A stretch of DNA of 12,595 nt from CAVOBC01 sp963693635 (GCA_963693635.1 CAVOBC010000115.1:1-12595), one strand, 5' to 3'; counted from the stretch's first letter, positions 1 to 6,767 are shown. The notes: generated from the letters alone by a model not told the origin. Program-made: numbers and translations.

Positions 1-682
1 GGTAAACCCCGAGCGCACCGTCCTGCCAAAACCCGACGTCGACAAGGCCGTCCAGATTGTGATCGAGGTAATAGGGCTCCGATGCTTGGAAATACACATG
101 ACGGGCAGACCTTGCGCCCATCTTTGCTGCCGGCCCGAACCGGGCGGGGCTGCTGAACTCGCCGCCCGCACCCTGCAACGCGGTCCACCAGCCATCAAAT
201 GCAGGCATTACAACATCATCATTGTCATCGCCGTTCAGATCGACCATCAGGTCCATCTTCAGACTGAGGGCTGTCGACTCACCCTGGAACATCGAAGGAA
301 TCGCAAGAATGGCGTCAAAGTCGTCCCGACGAATCCGCTTGAGCGACTGGTCCTGGTAGACGACCAGTTCGCGCACGCCATTGATCGATGCCACATCCAG
401 GGCCTGAATGTCCCGCGGCAACGGCTTTTCCAGCACCGCATGCCAGCCATCGGCGAACGCAAAGCGAGTCAGCGCGCGATCCCGGTTCTCTTCGTGGGTT
501 TCCACCAGATAGAGATCGTCGACAGGTCCGGGCGAATCGACGACCAGCACACGCCGCTCCATATCACCTGTCAGGTCGATGGAGTAAAGATCGAACGCGA
601 CCTCCGCTTTTGCAACGGCGCCGCCAAGCAAGCCGGTAGTGGCTGCGCCGAAGACGACGGTGAAGGTGAGACATCTGAGCAA
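1..682 (-). CDS. Secreted FG-GAP/VCBS-repeat protein, 3' end beyond window
   Basis: The minus strand is open from about position 840 to the left edge, so the C-terminus lies outside the window. I chose the TTG at 682. It has GGAG six bases upstream and gives a textbook signal peptide (MLRCLTF, then a hydrophobic Ala/Gly-rich core, cleavage after VAKA near residue 26). In-frame ATGs at 736 and 778 would add an acidic, unsuitable N-terminus, although the one at 778 has a GGAAG motif ahead of it. The mature part has beta-propeller-like FG-GAP/VCBS units. One is DLNGDDNDDVV at residues 148-158; another is D207-H-N209-L-D211-G-L-V-D215, a DxNxDGxxD calcium-loop signature. A weaker unit is SIDLTGDMERRVLVVD near residue 35. 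Such proteins are exported and often take part in adhesion or surface structures; the exact role cannot be read here. It lies downstream of the diheme cytochrome on the same strand, 392 bases away, so co-transcription is uncertain. Confidence 0.75.
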   Translation of the reverse strand, partial: MLRCLTFTVVFGAATTGLLGGAVAKAEVAFDLYSIDLTGDMERRVLVVDSPGPVDDLYLVETHEENRDRALTRFAFADGWHAVLEKPLPRDIQALDVASINGVRELVVYQDQSLKRIRRDDFDAILAIPSMFQGESTALSLKMDLMVDLNGDDNDDVVMPAFDGWWTALQGAGGEFSSPARFGPAAKMGARSARHVYFQASEPYYLDHNLDGLVDVGFWQDGALGVY

Positions 683-788
683 CGTAATCTCCGCGTCACG
701 AATCGGCGTACTAAGTTCCAGTCCCAAAATTATCATCCTTACAATTCTTGGGAGCCGGTTTGCAAGCAAACCGCGCATCTTCTTCCAA

Positions 789-816
789 ATAAAGAGGCTT
801 ACAGATAAAGAGGCTT
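789..816. repeat. Two 12-bp direct repeats upstream of the FG-GAP gene
   Basis: ATAAAGAGGCTT occurs at 789-800 and again at 805-816, separated by four bases (16-bp period). The pair lies about 110-130 bases upstream of the preferred TTG start of the minus-strand FG-GAP gene, where promoter or operator sites are expected. One helical turn and a half between copies could suit a dimeric regulator, but this is inference. Confidence 0.5.
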
Positions 817-1010
817 GCAGAAAAGAGTCGCGCAGAAAATGGCGGTGCATCCCTGCACCCCTCGCCAGTGCCCGCCCTGGAACGGAGTTCTAGGACAGGA
901 ACCACCTAACTAACTGACTCCACCGATCCGTTGAAGTTTCATGGCTCGTCAAAGCCCGCTGTAATGATGTTCACCATCGTGCAGTCCTGCAGCCCCTGAA
1001 TCAGGCCCGT

Positions 1011-1030
1011 CAAGTCCGCGCAAGTCCGCG
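1011..1030. repeat. 10-bp perfect tandem duplication
   Basis: CAAGTCCGCG is present twice, head to tail, at 1011-1020 and 1021-1030. It overlaps one arm of the stem-loop at 1026-1051, downstream of the diheme cytochrome stop codon. It looks like a simple slippage duplication. Confidence 0.6.
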
Positions 1031-1051
1031 CGATGGATTTCACCAGCGCGG
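1026..1051 (-). terminator. Stem-loop downstream of the diheme cytochrome gene (no U tract)
   Basis: Read on the minus strand, CCGCGCTGG and CCA-TC-GCGCGG pair to a nine-base-pair stem with a two-base bulge and a TGAAAT loop, about 25 bases after the cytochrome stop codon. The run of T expected of an intrinsic terminator is missing, so it may be a 3'-end stabilising structure, a Rho-assisted stop, or chance in GC-rich DNA. Confidence 0.3.
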
Positions 1052-1074
1052 TAATCCGGCACCGTGAGATGCTG

Positions 1075-1749
1075 CTAGCGTCTCCCGGCGCTGATATACA
1101 TCTCGACGATGGCCTTCTTGTCGTCAGCTGACAGCGTTTTGTATTTGTCCTGCATCTTCGGCGCCATCTTGCGTGTCCCCGCATCGAAGTCCTGGATTTC
1201 CATCTCCAGATACTGGCGCCACTGCCCTGACATTATTGCAAGATCATCATCCTTGACACCGCCGCCTTCGGAATGGCACTTGTCACACTTGATATCGTGG
1301 ATCGCAGCGCCGCGTCTGGCGAGCGCAGCGTCAAACGTCTGCTCGTGGGGTTGCCAGGTCTGTGCGGCGTAGTGTTCGGCCGCCGCCATCGTGTCGTCCT
1401 CTGACAGACTCTGTGCAATCTCCTGCATGTCTGTCTCGGTGCCATCCGGCAGCGCCACCGCACGCGCTTGCCGGTTGCCGTTACGGTAACTGTCCAACAA
1501 ATCGACAATGCCGAATTCCGAGAAGCCGCCGATCGACGGGATGTCTTCGGTCTTGCTGTGGCCGTTGTCGCCGTGGCACTGGTCGCACTTGCGCGCGATG
1601 TCCGCGCCTGACGCTGCGGCCGCGGCCGCGGCGAACATCAAGGCGATGGACGCTAGTGTCGCGCAGGCTGCGCGAACCGCCGCACGGTTGAAGGTTGTCT
1701 CGATTGCCCGCATATCACGTCGACGTAATCGTGGCGTAACTTGCTGCAT
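1075..1749 (-). CDS. Periplasmic diheme cytochrome c (c4 / FccA-like)
   Basis: 224 residues. The N-terminus has a basic stretch (RLRRRDMR) and then a long Ala-rich hydrophobic segment (residues 25-47), a Sec signal for export to the periplasm where heme is attached. There are two heme sites, C55-DQ-C58-H59 and C155-DK-C158-H159, each starting a class I cytochrome c domain of about 100 residues. Candidate axial Met ligands are M108 in TDMQEIAQSLSEDD, and M195 or M199 in RKMAPKMQ. This two-domain arrangement is that of cytochrome c4 and of the cytochrome subunit of flavocytochrome c sulfide dehydrogenase; no flavoprotein partner gene is adjacent. AGAGGA lies ten bases before the ATG at 1749; the later ATG at 1713 lacks a ribosome site. 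It is transcribed divergently from the decaheme/barrel operon, which suggests that it carries electrons between the inner-membrane chain and that conduit. Heme count is certain; the partner is inferred. Confidence 0.88.
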   Translation of the reverse strand: MQQVTPRLRRRDMRAIETTFNRAAVRAACATLASIALMFAAAAAAASGADIARKCDQCHGDNGHSKTEDIPSIGGFSEFGIVDLLDSYRNGNRQARAVALPDGTETDMQEIAQSLSEDDTMAAAEHYAAQTWQPHEQTFDAALARRGAAIHDIKCDKCHSEGGGVKDDDLAIMSGQWRQYLEMEIQDFDAGTRKMAPKMQDKYKTLSADDKKAIVEMYISAGRR

Positions 1750-1768
1750 ATGTCATTGGTCCTCTGAT

Positions 1769-1792
1769 CCATGGTGCCCATACCATGGTATG
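1769..1792. promoter_or_regulatory. Palindromic operator candidate
   Basis: CATACCATGGTATG at 1779-1792 is a perfect 14-bp palindrome. Overlapping it, CCATGGT (1769-1775) and ACCATGG (1782-1788) form a perfect 7-bp inverted repeat with a six-base spacer. It lies 20-43 bases upstream of the diheme cytochrome ATG, just beyond its ribosome-binding site. That fits a repressor operator near the transcription start or an mRNA hairpin in its leader. Confidence 0.5.
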
Positions 1793-1954
1793 AGTTTTAT
1801 GAGGCGACTGTATCCGCGCGGGCATGAACCCCGGGTGAACCGTGCGGAACCCATCGATGTGTCGTGGCTGCAAGGATGGTAGGTTTGGAACCTCGCAGGT
1901 GCGCCGATGCGCGACGCGGATTCAGCCATTGAGGTTTCATGAATTTCCCCCCTC

Positions 1955-2038
1955 GACTTCTCCCACCTCGAAAGAGGACTCTCTCGCCTCGTCAGGGGAC
2001 TCTCCCACCTCATCAGAGGACTCTCCCGCCTCATCAGA
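1955..2038. repeat. 21-bp tandem repeat, four units
   Basis: Four adjacent 21-bp units run from 1955, 1976, 1997 and 2018. The last two differ at one base (GGACTCTCCC[A/G]CCTCATCAGA), and the first two are more diverged. The array ends about 107 bases before the decaheme ATG, in its likely leader or promoter region. It reads through in two opposing frames (plus: SSEDSP-type heptads; minus: RRESPL-type heptads), which is expected of any 21-bp repeat without stops and is not evidence of translation. Confidence 0.8.
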
Positions 2039-2109
2039 GCAGAGGGGTAGCCGCGACATCCGACGGCTTCAACCCCGGCGGGCCCCCACTGCGCTCGCGT
2101 GCTCCGGGC

Positions 2110-2125
2110 AATTGCGATTGCAATT
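2110..2125. promoter_or_regulatory. Inverted repeat adjacent to decaheme ribosome-binding site
   Basis: AATTGC (2110-2115) and GCAATT (2120-2125) are perfect inverted copies around a four-base GATT loop. The structure sits two bases upstream of the AGGGA ribosome-binding site (2128-2132) of the decaheme gene. It could be a protein-binding half-site pair or a small mRNA hairpin that modulates translation. The arms do not match the FNR consensus. Confidence 0.35.
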
Positions 2126-2144
2126 ACAGGGAAACGCCACGCAC

Positions 2145-3149
2145 ATGAAGTGGCCAGCGCTCGTACTGCTGTTGATGCTGGGTGCGCTGTTCTCAGGCAG
2201 CAGTTCTGCCGCGCCCGCTGGCAACCACCACGACGAACTGGTCGGCAAACTGACCGATGGCAAGTACTCGCGCCGGGGTGCCGATACCTGCCTCAAGTGC
2301 CACGACGAGACGTTCCCCACCGTGGACGCGCCGTTTCCAACCGCGGCGGTCTTCCGCACCGCACACGGTCAGGGAACAAAAGCGTCACCCTTTGCCACCA
2401 GCGATACCGCCGTGCTCCCCGCGGGACTCCAGTGTGAAGCCTGCCACGGGCCCGCGGGCGATCACCCGACACAGATCCTTGAGGACGGTGAAACGCGGCA
2501 GGCAATGATCAACTTCGGTCAGCGCGCCAACGCCCAGCCTGACCTGCAAAACAGCATGTGTCTCAATTGCCACAACGACACCGTGCGCATGGCGTGGCGT
2601 GGCAGTAACCACGAGGGCGCGGACCTCGCATGCGCCAATTGTCACCGCATCCATAGCACTGACGATCCTGTGCGCGACCACGGAACCCAGAACCAGACCT
2701 GCACAAGTTGCCACCGGGATGTTGCTGCCGACGCACTCAAGCACTCGGCTCACCCCCTCAGACAGGGGCAGCTCAATTGTACGGATTGCCATGCAATTCA
2801 CGGCAACGACGGTGACGCACTGACCCACGGTGATTCGGTGACCGAGACGTGCACCACATGTCACGGCGAAAAACGCGGGCCATTCCTGTGGGAGCATGCG
2901 CCGGCGGCCGAGGACTGCAGCATCTGCCACGTGCCCCACGGTTCGTCACAGCCAGCGTTGCTGACCCGGCGACCGCCGCAGCTCTGCCAGGGCTGCCACT
3001 CAAGCGCCGGGCACCGCAGCCTGCCCCAGTTCGCGAGTGACGTGCCGCCCGCCGGCGCGTCCGAGTATCTGCTTGCCCGCGGCTGCACGAACTGCCACTC
3101 AGCCGTCCACGGGTCCAACCACCCGTCCGGCGACCGGTTGCGGCGGTAG
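2145..3149 (+). CDS. Decaheme c-type cytochrome, MtrA/PioA/DmsE family
   Basis: 334 residues, the usual size for MtrA-type proteins. The start at 2145 gives a clean signal peptide (MKWPALVLLLMLGALF, cleavage near SSAA at residue 23), with AGGGA 12 bases upstream. Ten CXXCH heme sites follow, at C49, C97, C139, C163, C186, C212, C236, C258, C281 and C314, exactly the number of the family. Many additional His residues between them (such as H74, H107, H156, H170, H200, H203, H251, H265, H322) can serve as distal ligands for bis-His hemes. The known relatives form a heme wire that sits inside the MtrB barrel and carries electrons between the periplasm and the cell surface. The next gene encodes that barrel, starting five bases after this stop, so the two are almost certainly co-transcribed. 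Fe(III)/DMSO reduction (MtrA, DmsE) and Fe(II) oxidation (PioA, MtoA) relatives cannot be told apart from the sequence alone. Confidence 0.93.
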   Translation: MKWPALVLLLMLGALFSGSSSAAPAGNHHDELVGKLTDGKYSRRGADTCLKCHDETFPTVDAPFPTAAVFRTAHGQGTKASPFATSDTAVLPAGLQCEACHGPAGDHPTQILEDGETRQAMINFGQRANAQPDLQNSMCLNCHNDTVRMAWRGSNHEGADLACANCHRIHSTDDPVRDHGTQNQTCTSCHRDVAADALKHSAHPLRQGQLNCTDCHAIHGNDGDALTHGDSVTETCTTCHGEKRGPFLWEHAPAAEDCSICHVPHGSSQPALLTRRPPQLCQGCHSSAGHRSLPQFASDVPPAGASEYLLARGCTNCHSAVHGSNHPSGDRLRR

Positions 3150-3154
3150 ATGCG

Positions 3155-5308
3155 ATGCTGAGTTGCAAGCGCCCTCGCCGCCCGACACAACGCGCCCATT
3201 TCCGGGTGTCAGTCGCAATGTCAGTCCTGGTGCCAGTGCCGACATCAGTGCTGGTGTCAATCCTGGTGTCGGCCCTGCTGCTCACCGCAGCGCGCACCGC
3301 GATTGCTACCGACTATCAGCCCAATTACGACAAGGTGCGTAATGATCAATGGCGCTGCCGGTTGTGCTCCGTCGATGAGAGCAGGGGCACGGTCGCCCAC
3401 ATTAACGTCGGCGTCATCTCGGTAAGCGACGACGAGGCCCGATTCGGCCGCGACAACGGACTGAACGACGACGGCGAATCGATTGATCTGAACGTCAACG
3501 CCCGCGCGGTTGGTTCTGAGGGGTCGTACTGGGATCTGCGCGCTACCGATCTCGGATTCGGCAGCCGCAGACTGGACCTTACGCGCGGCAAACGCAGCAG
3601 CTACGCCGTGGGCTTTAGCTGGCGCGAGATTCCTCGCAACAGCTACAACCGGGCCGGCACGGCCTTCGTCGGCAATGACAGGCTGCGCCTCGCACCCGGC
3701 TGGCTGCGGGCCACCACGACGCGCGACATGGATCTTTCCCGCCTGAACTACGCATCTGTCGGCACCGAACGCCGGCGCGGGTCCGCACACCTTGCGGTGC
3801 ACCTCGGCAGCCGCGTCCGAGTTGACGGTGACGTCTCGCGCGAGACCAAGCGCGGCTCGCAATTAACGAGCAATGACTTCTTCTACCAGACAATGGCGAC
3901 GCCGCTCGCGATCAACTTTCGCACCGACGACGTGAACGCCAGCGTCCGGTATCAGACCCGCCGCTTCCTTGCGCGTGTCGGTATCACACAGTCACGCTTT
4001 TCCAATCGACAACCGTCCTACACCTGGGACAACCCGTACAGCTTCGGGCCAGAACGCGGCCGCAAGGCCACCGAGCCCGACAACAAGGCAACCCGCGTTT
4101 TCCTCGACGGCCGGTTGAACGTCGGCAGCACCTCGCTGCGGTTCAAGCGCGTTGAGGGTGAACTCAGCCAGAACGAGTCGTTCTTGCCGGTAACGACCAA
4201 TGACAGGTTGATGCCACCGCCCCTGCCGGTGACGGGGCTGGACGGCAGGGTCAACCTGGAAAGTACCCGACTCACACTCACGAGCAGGGTCACTCGCCGA
4301 ATCCGCATCGAGGCGCGCTATCGCGGCGACGAGCGGGTCCGAGAACGCCGGGCACTGCTGCTGCCCGGCGTTCTCGGCGACGCGATCCTGCTGCCACCAC
4401 GTCCGAACGTTGCCCGTAATTTCGGTCGCAGGCACCTTCGACTGGCCGCCAATGTCAGGCTCACGAACGGTCTCAGGCTACGCCTCGGCACCGACCGCGA
4501 TGCCTATGAGCGGACCTTCGCGGAGGTCACGAGCGCGGATGAAGACAAACGCTGGATACAGCTATCGCACACAAGTTTTCTCGGACTTGTCGCCCGACTG
4601 CGTTACACCAATGCAGAACGAGACGCCGGAACGTTCACCCCGCGCACATCCAACAATCCACTGACCCGACGTTTCTACCAGGCAGACAGAGACCAGACGC
4701 ACTGGCGTGGAGACATCACCTGGCAGCCGGACGGCCGGCACTTCTCAATCGGGGCACACGGGGATGTGCGAGACAACGAGTACCATGCTTCGATCCTTGG
4801 TCTGCAACGCGCTGCAGACCGCACCGTTGGACTCGACGCTGCCATCTTTCCGTCACGCCGCTTCTCCCTTTCGGCTTTCATCGAGCGCCAGCGTCAGGAC
4901 GCCCACACACGCGGGGAACAGGCACCTGATCGACCATTCGTGTACGAATCGGACGACGAGGTACAGACGCTCGGCATTTCACTCAACGCCGACGTGCGCC
5001 GGCTGACCCTGTCGCTTGACTACCTGCTCTCGGACGGCAGCGGGCGCAACACCACGTGGACGCCGGATGTGTTGTCGATCTTTCCAGAGCTCGTTTCGCG
5101 ACACGAGAGCCTTGGGCTCAAGGCGCGGTTCGCGATCCGCGACGACATCCACCTGATCGCGCGGTGGTACCGCGAGAACTTTGAGGCGCGCGATTGGGCG
5201 ATCGATGGGGCCCGTCCTGACACCCTGCCGCGTTTGCTCTCGGCCGACATCGCGAGCCCCGATTACGCCATCAATCGCGTCAGCCTGTCGATCACGTTCG
5301 ATCTCTGA
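3155..5308 (+). CDS. MtrB/PioB-family outer-membrane beta-barrel of the decaheme conduit
   Basis: 717 residues, in the range of MtrB and PioB. A basic N-region (CKRPRRPTQR) precedes a hydrophobic core, with cleavage likely after AIA (residue 51). An alternative ATG at 3218 (residue 22) would still leave the hydrophobic core. The mature N-terminus has C68-RL-C71, matching the conserved CXXC near the start of MtrB proteins. Then comes the family region with DLGFGSRRLDL and WREIPRNSYNRAGTAF. The remainder is alternating amphipathic strands rich in Arg, Tyr, Asp and Thr, with long polar loops. The last residues (VSLSITFDL) form a terminal strand with a Phe two residues from the end, close to the usual barrel-assembly signal. 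The family sheathes the decaheme cytochrome through the outer membrane. An unusual trait is that the signal-peptide core is encoded by a 12-bp tandem repeat (3221-3280). A terminator-like hairpin follows at 5328-5354. Confidence 0.92.
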   Translation: MLSCKRPRRPTQRAHFRVSVAMSVLVPVPTSVLVSILVSALLLTAARTAIATDYQPNYDKVRNDQWRCRLCSVDESRGTVAHINVGVISVSDDEARFGRDNGLNDDGESIDLNVNARAVGSEGSYWDLRATDLGFGSRRLDLTRGKRSSYAVGFSWREIPRNSYNRAGTAFVGNDRLRLAPGWLRATTTRDMDLSRLNYASVGTERRRGSAHLAVHLGSRVRVDGDVSRETKRGSQLTSNDFFYQTMATPLAINFRTDDVNASVRYQTRRFLARVGITQSRFSNRQPSYTWDNPYSFGPERGRKATEPDNKATRVFLDGRLNVGSTSLRFKRVEGELSQNESFLPVTTNDRLMPPPLPVTGLDGRVNLESTRLTLTSRVTRRIRIEARYRGDERVRERRALLLPGVLGDAILLPPRPNVARNFGRRHLRLAANVRLTNGLRLRLGTDRDAYERTFAEVTSADEDKRWIQLSHTSFLGLVARLRYTNAERDAGTFTPRTSNNPLTRRFYQADRDQTHWRGDITWQPDGRHFSIGAHGDVRDNEYHASILGLQRAADRTVGLDAAIFPSRRFSLSAFIERQRQDAHTRGEQAPDRPFVYESDDEVQTLGISLNADVRRLTLSLDYLLSDGSGRNTTWTPDVLSIFPELVSRHESLGLKARFAIRDDIHLIARWYRENFEARDWAIDGARPDTLPRLLSADIASPDYAINRVSLSITFDL
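3221..3280 (+). repeat. 12-bp tandem repeat encoding the barrel signal-peptide core
   Basis: Five consecutive 12-bp units start at 3221, 3233, 3245, 3257 and 3269. Three are close to TCAGTCCTGGTG and two are diverged. Because 12 is a multiple of three they encode four-residue repeats: SVLV, PVPT, SVLV, SILV, SALL. Gain or loss of a unit would change signal-peptide length without a frameshift. Confidence 0.75.
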
Positions 5309-5327
5309 ACGTTCCATTTGAGTCCCG

Positions 5328-5354
5328 GCGCCGCGAATCGAAAATGCGGCGTTT
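5328..5354 (+). terminator. Intrinsic terminator-like hairpin after the barrel gene
   Basis: CGCCGC (5329-5334) pairs perfectly with GCGGCG (5346-5351), with an extra G-U closing pair, across an 11-base loop, and is followed by TTT. It starts 20 bases after the barrel stop codon, so it would end the cytochrome/barrel transcript. The T tract is short, so efficiency is uncertain. Confidence 0.5.
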
Positions 5355-5391
5355 AACCAGGGCGCAGCCAAAGTCCTACCCAACATCGACC

Positions 5392-5417
5392 GGCCACTGA
5401 TACGTACCATCGTGGCC
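5392..5417. other. Inverted repeat in the gap before the acyl-CoA dehydrogenase pair
   Basis: GGCCAC (5392-5397) and GTGGCC (5412-5417) are perfect inverted copies with a 14-base spacer. It lies in the 272-base gap between the barrel gene and the acyl-CoA dehydrogenases. It may be an operator for the downstream genes or a second hairpin of the terminator region. The rest of the gap shows no gene. Confidence 0.3.
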
Positions 5418-5580
5418 ACCCATTGACCCCAGACCTATTCACGACCGGGAGCGTACGTGAAGTCCCCATATCGGCCTGTCAGGCTGCTTTTCAGCGGCCG
5501 CACAACAACGACCGCTGGCGCAACATTGACTTGGCCACAGAATGTTCGCATGTTGCCGGTTTGGGTAAAGGAAGCAGGCC

Positions 5581-6717
5581 GTGGAATTTACGTTCACAGA
5601 CGAACAAGAGCAGTTTCGCGACGTCGTCAGCCGGTTCATGAGCGAGGCGTCTCCGCCGGGCGAAGTTCGCCGGCTGATGGAGACCGCGACCGGCTTTGAC
5701 ACGGACCAGTGGCGGCGCGTCAGCGAAGACCTTGGCCTGCCGGCAGTTCACATTCCGGAAGCCTACGGCGGTCAGGGTTTCGGAATGGTCGAACTCGGCC
5801 TCGTGCTCGAAGAGATGGGACGCGCACTCTTTACGGGCCCTTATTTCTCATCCACAGTCCTGGCTGCGGGCGCGTTGCTCAACTGCGCGACTGACGAAGA
5901 AAAGGCCGAACTTATTCCACCGATCGCTGCGGGCACATCGATCGCAACGCTCGCGCTGACCGATGCCGGGAACACCCGCGCCCCCACGGACCTCACCCGG
6001 ATCACGACCGAAATCGACGCTGCTGGCCATCTGACTGGCTGCAAAGACTACGTGCTTGATGGCAGTCTCGCGGATCTCATCCTCGTCGCCGCCCGCGCCA
6101 AAGGATCTGAAGGGGCGTCAGGTTTGTCGCTCTATGCGGTCGCAGGCGATGCAGCCGGAATGACCCGCGAGAACCTGCCAACGGTCGACCTCACCCGCAA
6201 GTTGTCTCGCCTCACCTTCTCTGCCACCCCCGCCCGACCGATCGGTGAGGCCGGCAATGCGACGGCCGGGCTTGCCAGGACCCTTGACGAGGCGTGTATC
6301 GCACTCGCGAGCGAGATGGTCGGGGGCGCCCAGTATCTGCTTGACTCAGCGGTTGCCTACACCCAATCACGGATGCAGTTTGGCCGCCCGATCGCATCAT
6401 TCCAGGCGATCAAGCATCGGTGCGCGGACCTGCTGCTCGATGTCGAACTTTCGAAATCCGCTGCGTACCACGCGGCCGAGGTGGCGGCCGCGGGCGCGGA
6501 CGACGTGCCTGCACTCGCCTCCCTCGCCAAAGCGAGCGCCGCGGATACCTACATGCAGGCGGCGGCCGCGTGCATTCAACTGCACGGCGGAATCGGCTTT
6601 ACCTTCGATAACGACACCCACCTCTGGTTCAAGCGCGCCAAGGCCTCCGAGGTCTTGCTGGGTGATCCGTCCTGGCATCGTGAGCGAATGCTCACTAACT
6701 GGCGAGACTCCATTTAG
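5581..6717 (+). CDS. Acyl-CoA dehydrogenase family protein, probable non-catalytic or partner subunit
   Basis: 378 residues, typical of the family. It starts at GTG 5581 with AAAGGAAG seven bases upstream. The N-terminal helical domain opens with EFTFTDEQEQFRD. The usual FAD-contact motif (EPxxGSD) of the middle domain is replaced by LTDAGNTRAPTDL. The C-terminal domain has the conserved SRMQFGRPIASFQAIKHR and LHGGIGFTFDNDTHLWFKRA. At the position of the MCAD-type catalytic Glu (YEGTSQIQ in MCAD) the chain reads LLGDPSW, so that base is absent. Degenerate FAD and catalytic sites next to a second, dissimilar dehydrogenase gene are what is seen in heteromeric (alpha2beta2) enzymes such as the mycobacterial FadE26-FadE27 and FadE28-FadE29 pairs of steroid side-chain breakdown. 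Assignment to the family is firm. The substrate is unknown, and pairing with the next gene is inference from adjacency (50 bases). Confidence 0.88.
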   Translation: MEFTFTDEQEQFRDVVSRFMSEASPPGEVRRLMETATGFDTDQWRRVSEDLGLPAVHIPEAYGGQGFGMVELGLVLEEMGRALFTGPYFSSTVLAAGALLNCATDEEKAELIPPIAAGTSIATLALTDAGNTRAPTDLTRITTEIDAAGHLTGCKDYVLDGSLADLILVAARAKGSEGASGLSLYAVAGDAAGMTRENLPTVDLTRKLSRLTFSATPARPIGEAGNATAGLARTLDEACIALASEMVGGAQYLLDSAVAYTQSRMQFGRPIASFQAIKHRCADLLLDVELSKSAAYHAAEVAAAGADDVPALASLAKASAADTYMQAAAACIQLHGGIGFTFDNDTHLWFKRAKASEVLLGDPSWHRERMLTNWRDSI

Positions 6718-6767
6718 AACGGGTTTTACGCACGACCCATGCGTGCATCCATCGAGAACAATGAAAC

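Larger units (their letters stand above)
683..1074. other. Intergenic region between FG-GAP gene and diheme cytochrome gene
   Basis: These 392 bases hold no convincing gene: the open frames on either strand have composition typical of shadows. Contents seen are the 12-bp direct repeats at 789-816, a 10-bp perfect tandem duplication (CAAGTCCGCG) at 1011-1030, and a stem-loop at 1026-1051. I see no clear -35/-10 pair. Confidence 0.5.
1750..2144. promoter_or_regulatory. Divergent control region between diheme and decaheme cytochrome genes
   Basis: This 395-nt stretch separates two divergently transcribed cytochrome genes, so it must carry promoters for both. It holds a palindrome cluster at 1769-1792, a four-unit 21-bp tandem repeat at 1955-2038 and an inverted repeat at 2110-2125 next to the decaheme ribosome-binding site. 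A frame in phase with the decaheme gene is open back to 1842 only because the 21-bp unit is a multiple of three. A start there would bury the signal peptide about 100 residues in, so I reject it. No confident -35/-10 boxes were found. Confidence 0.55.

Noticed and set aside
59..808. Long plus-strand open frame of 249 codons
   Set aside because: It is antisense to the FG-GAP gene, which has signal peptide and repeat motifs; the plus-strand product has no recognisable features and is Cys/Arg/His-rich in the manner of a shadow frame.
1753..2034. Minus-strand ORF with RRESPL heptad repeats
   Set aside because: The repeats follow automatically from the 21-bp DNA unit; no ribosome site or homologous domain, and it lies in the divergent control region.
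1955..2038. CRISPR array
   Set aside because: The units abut without spacers, so it is a simple tandem repeat; no cas genes are present.
1842..2144. N-terminal extension of the decaheme protein from ATG 1842
   Set aside because: It would place the signal peptide about 100 residues inside and is open only because the 21-bp repeat has no stop. ATG 2145 has its own ribosome site and an ideal signal peptide.
5526..5554. Possible sigma70 promoter: TTGACT, 17-base spacer, CATGTT, before the acyl-CoA dehydrogenases
   Set aside because: The -10 box matches only three of six positions; too weak to annotate as a promoter.
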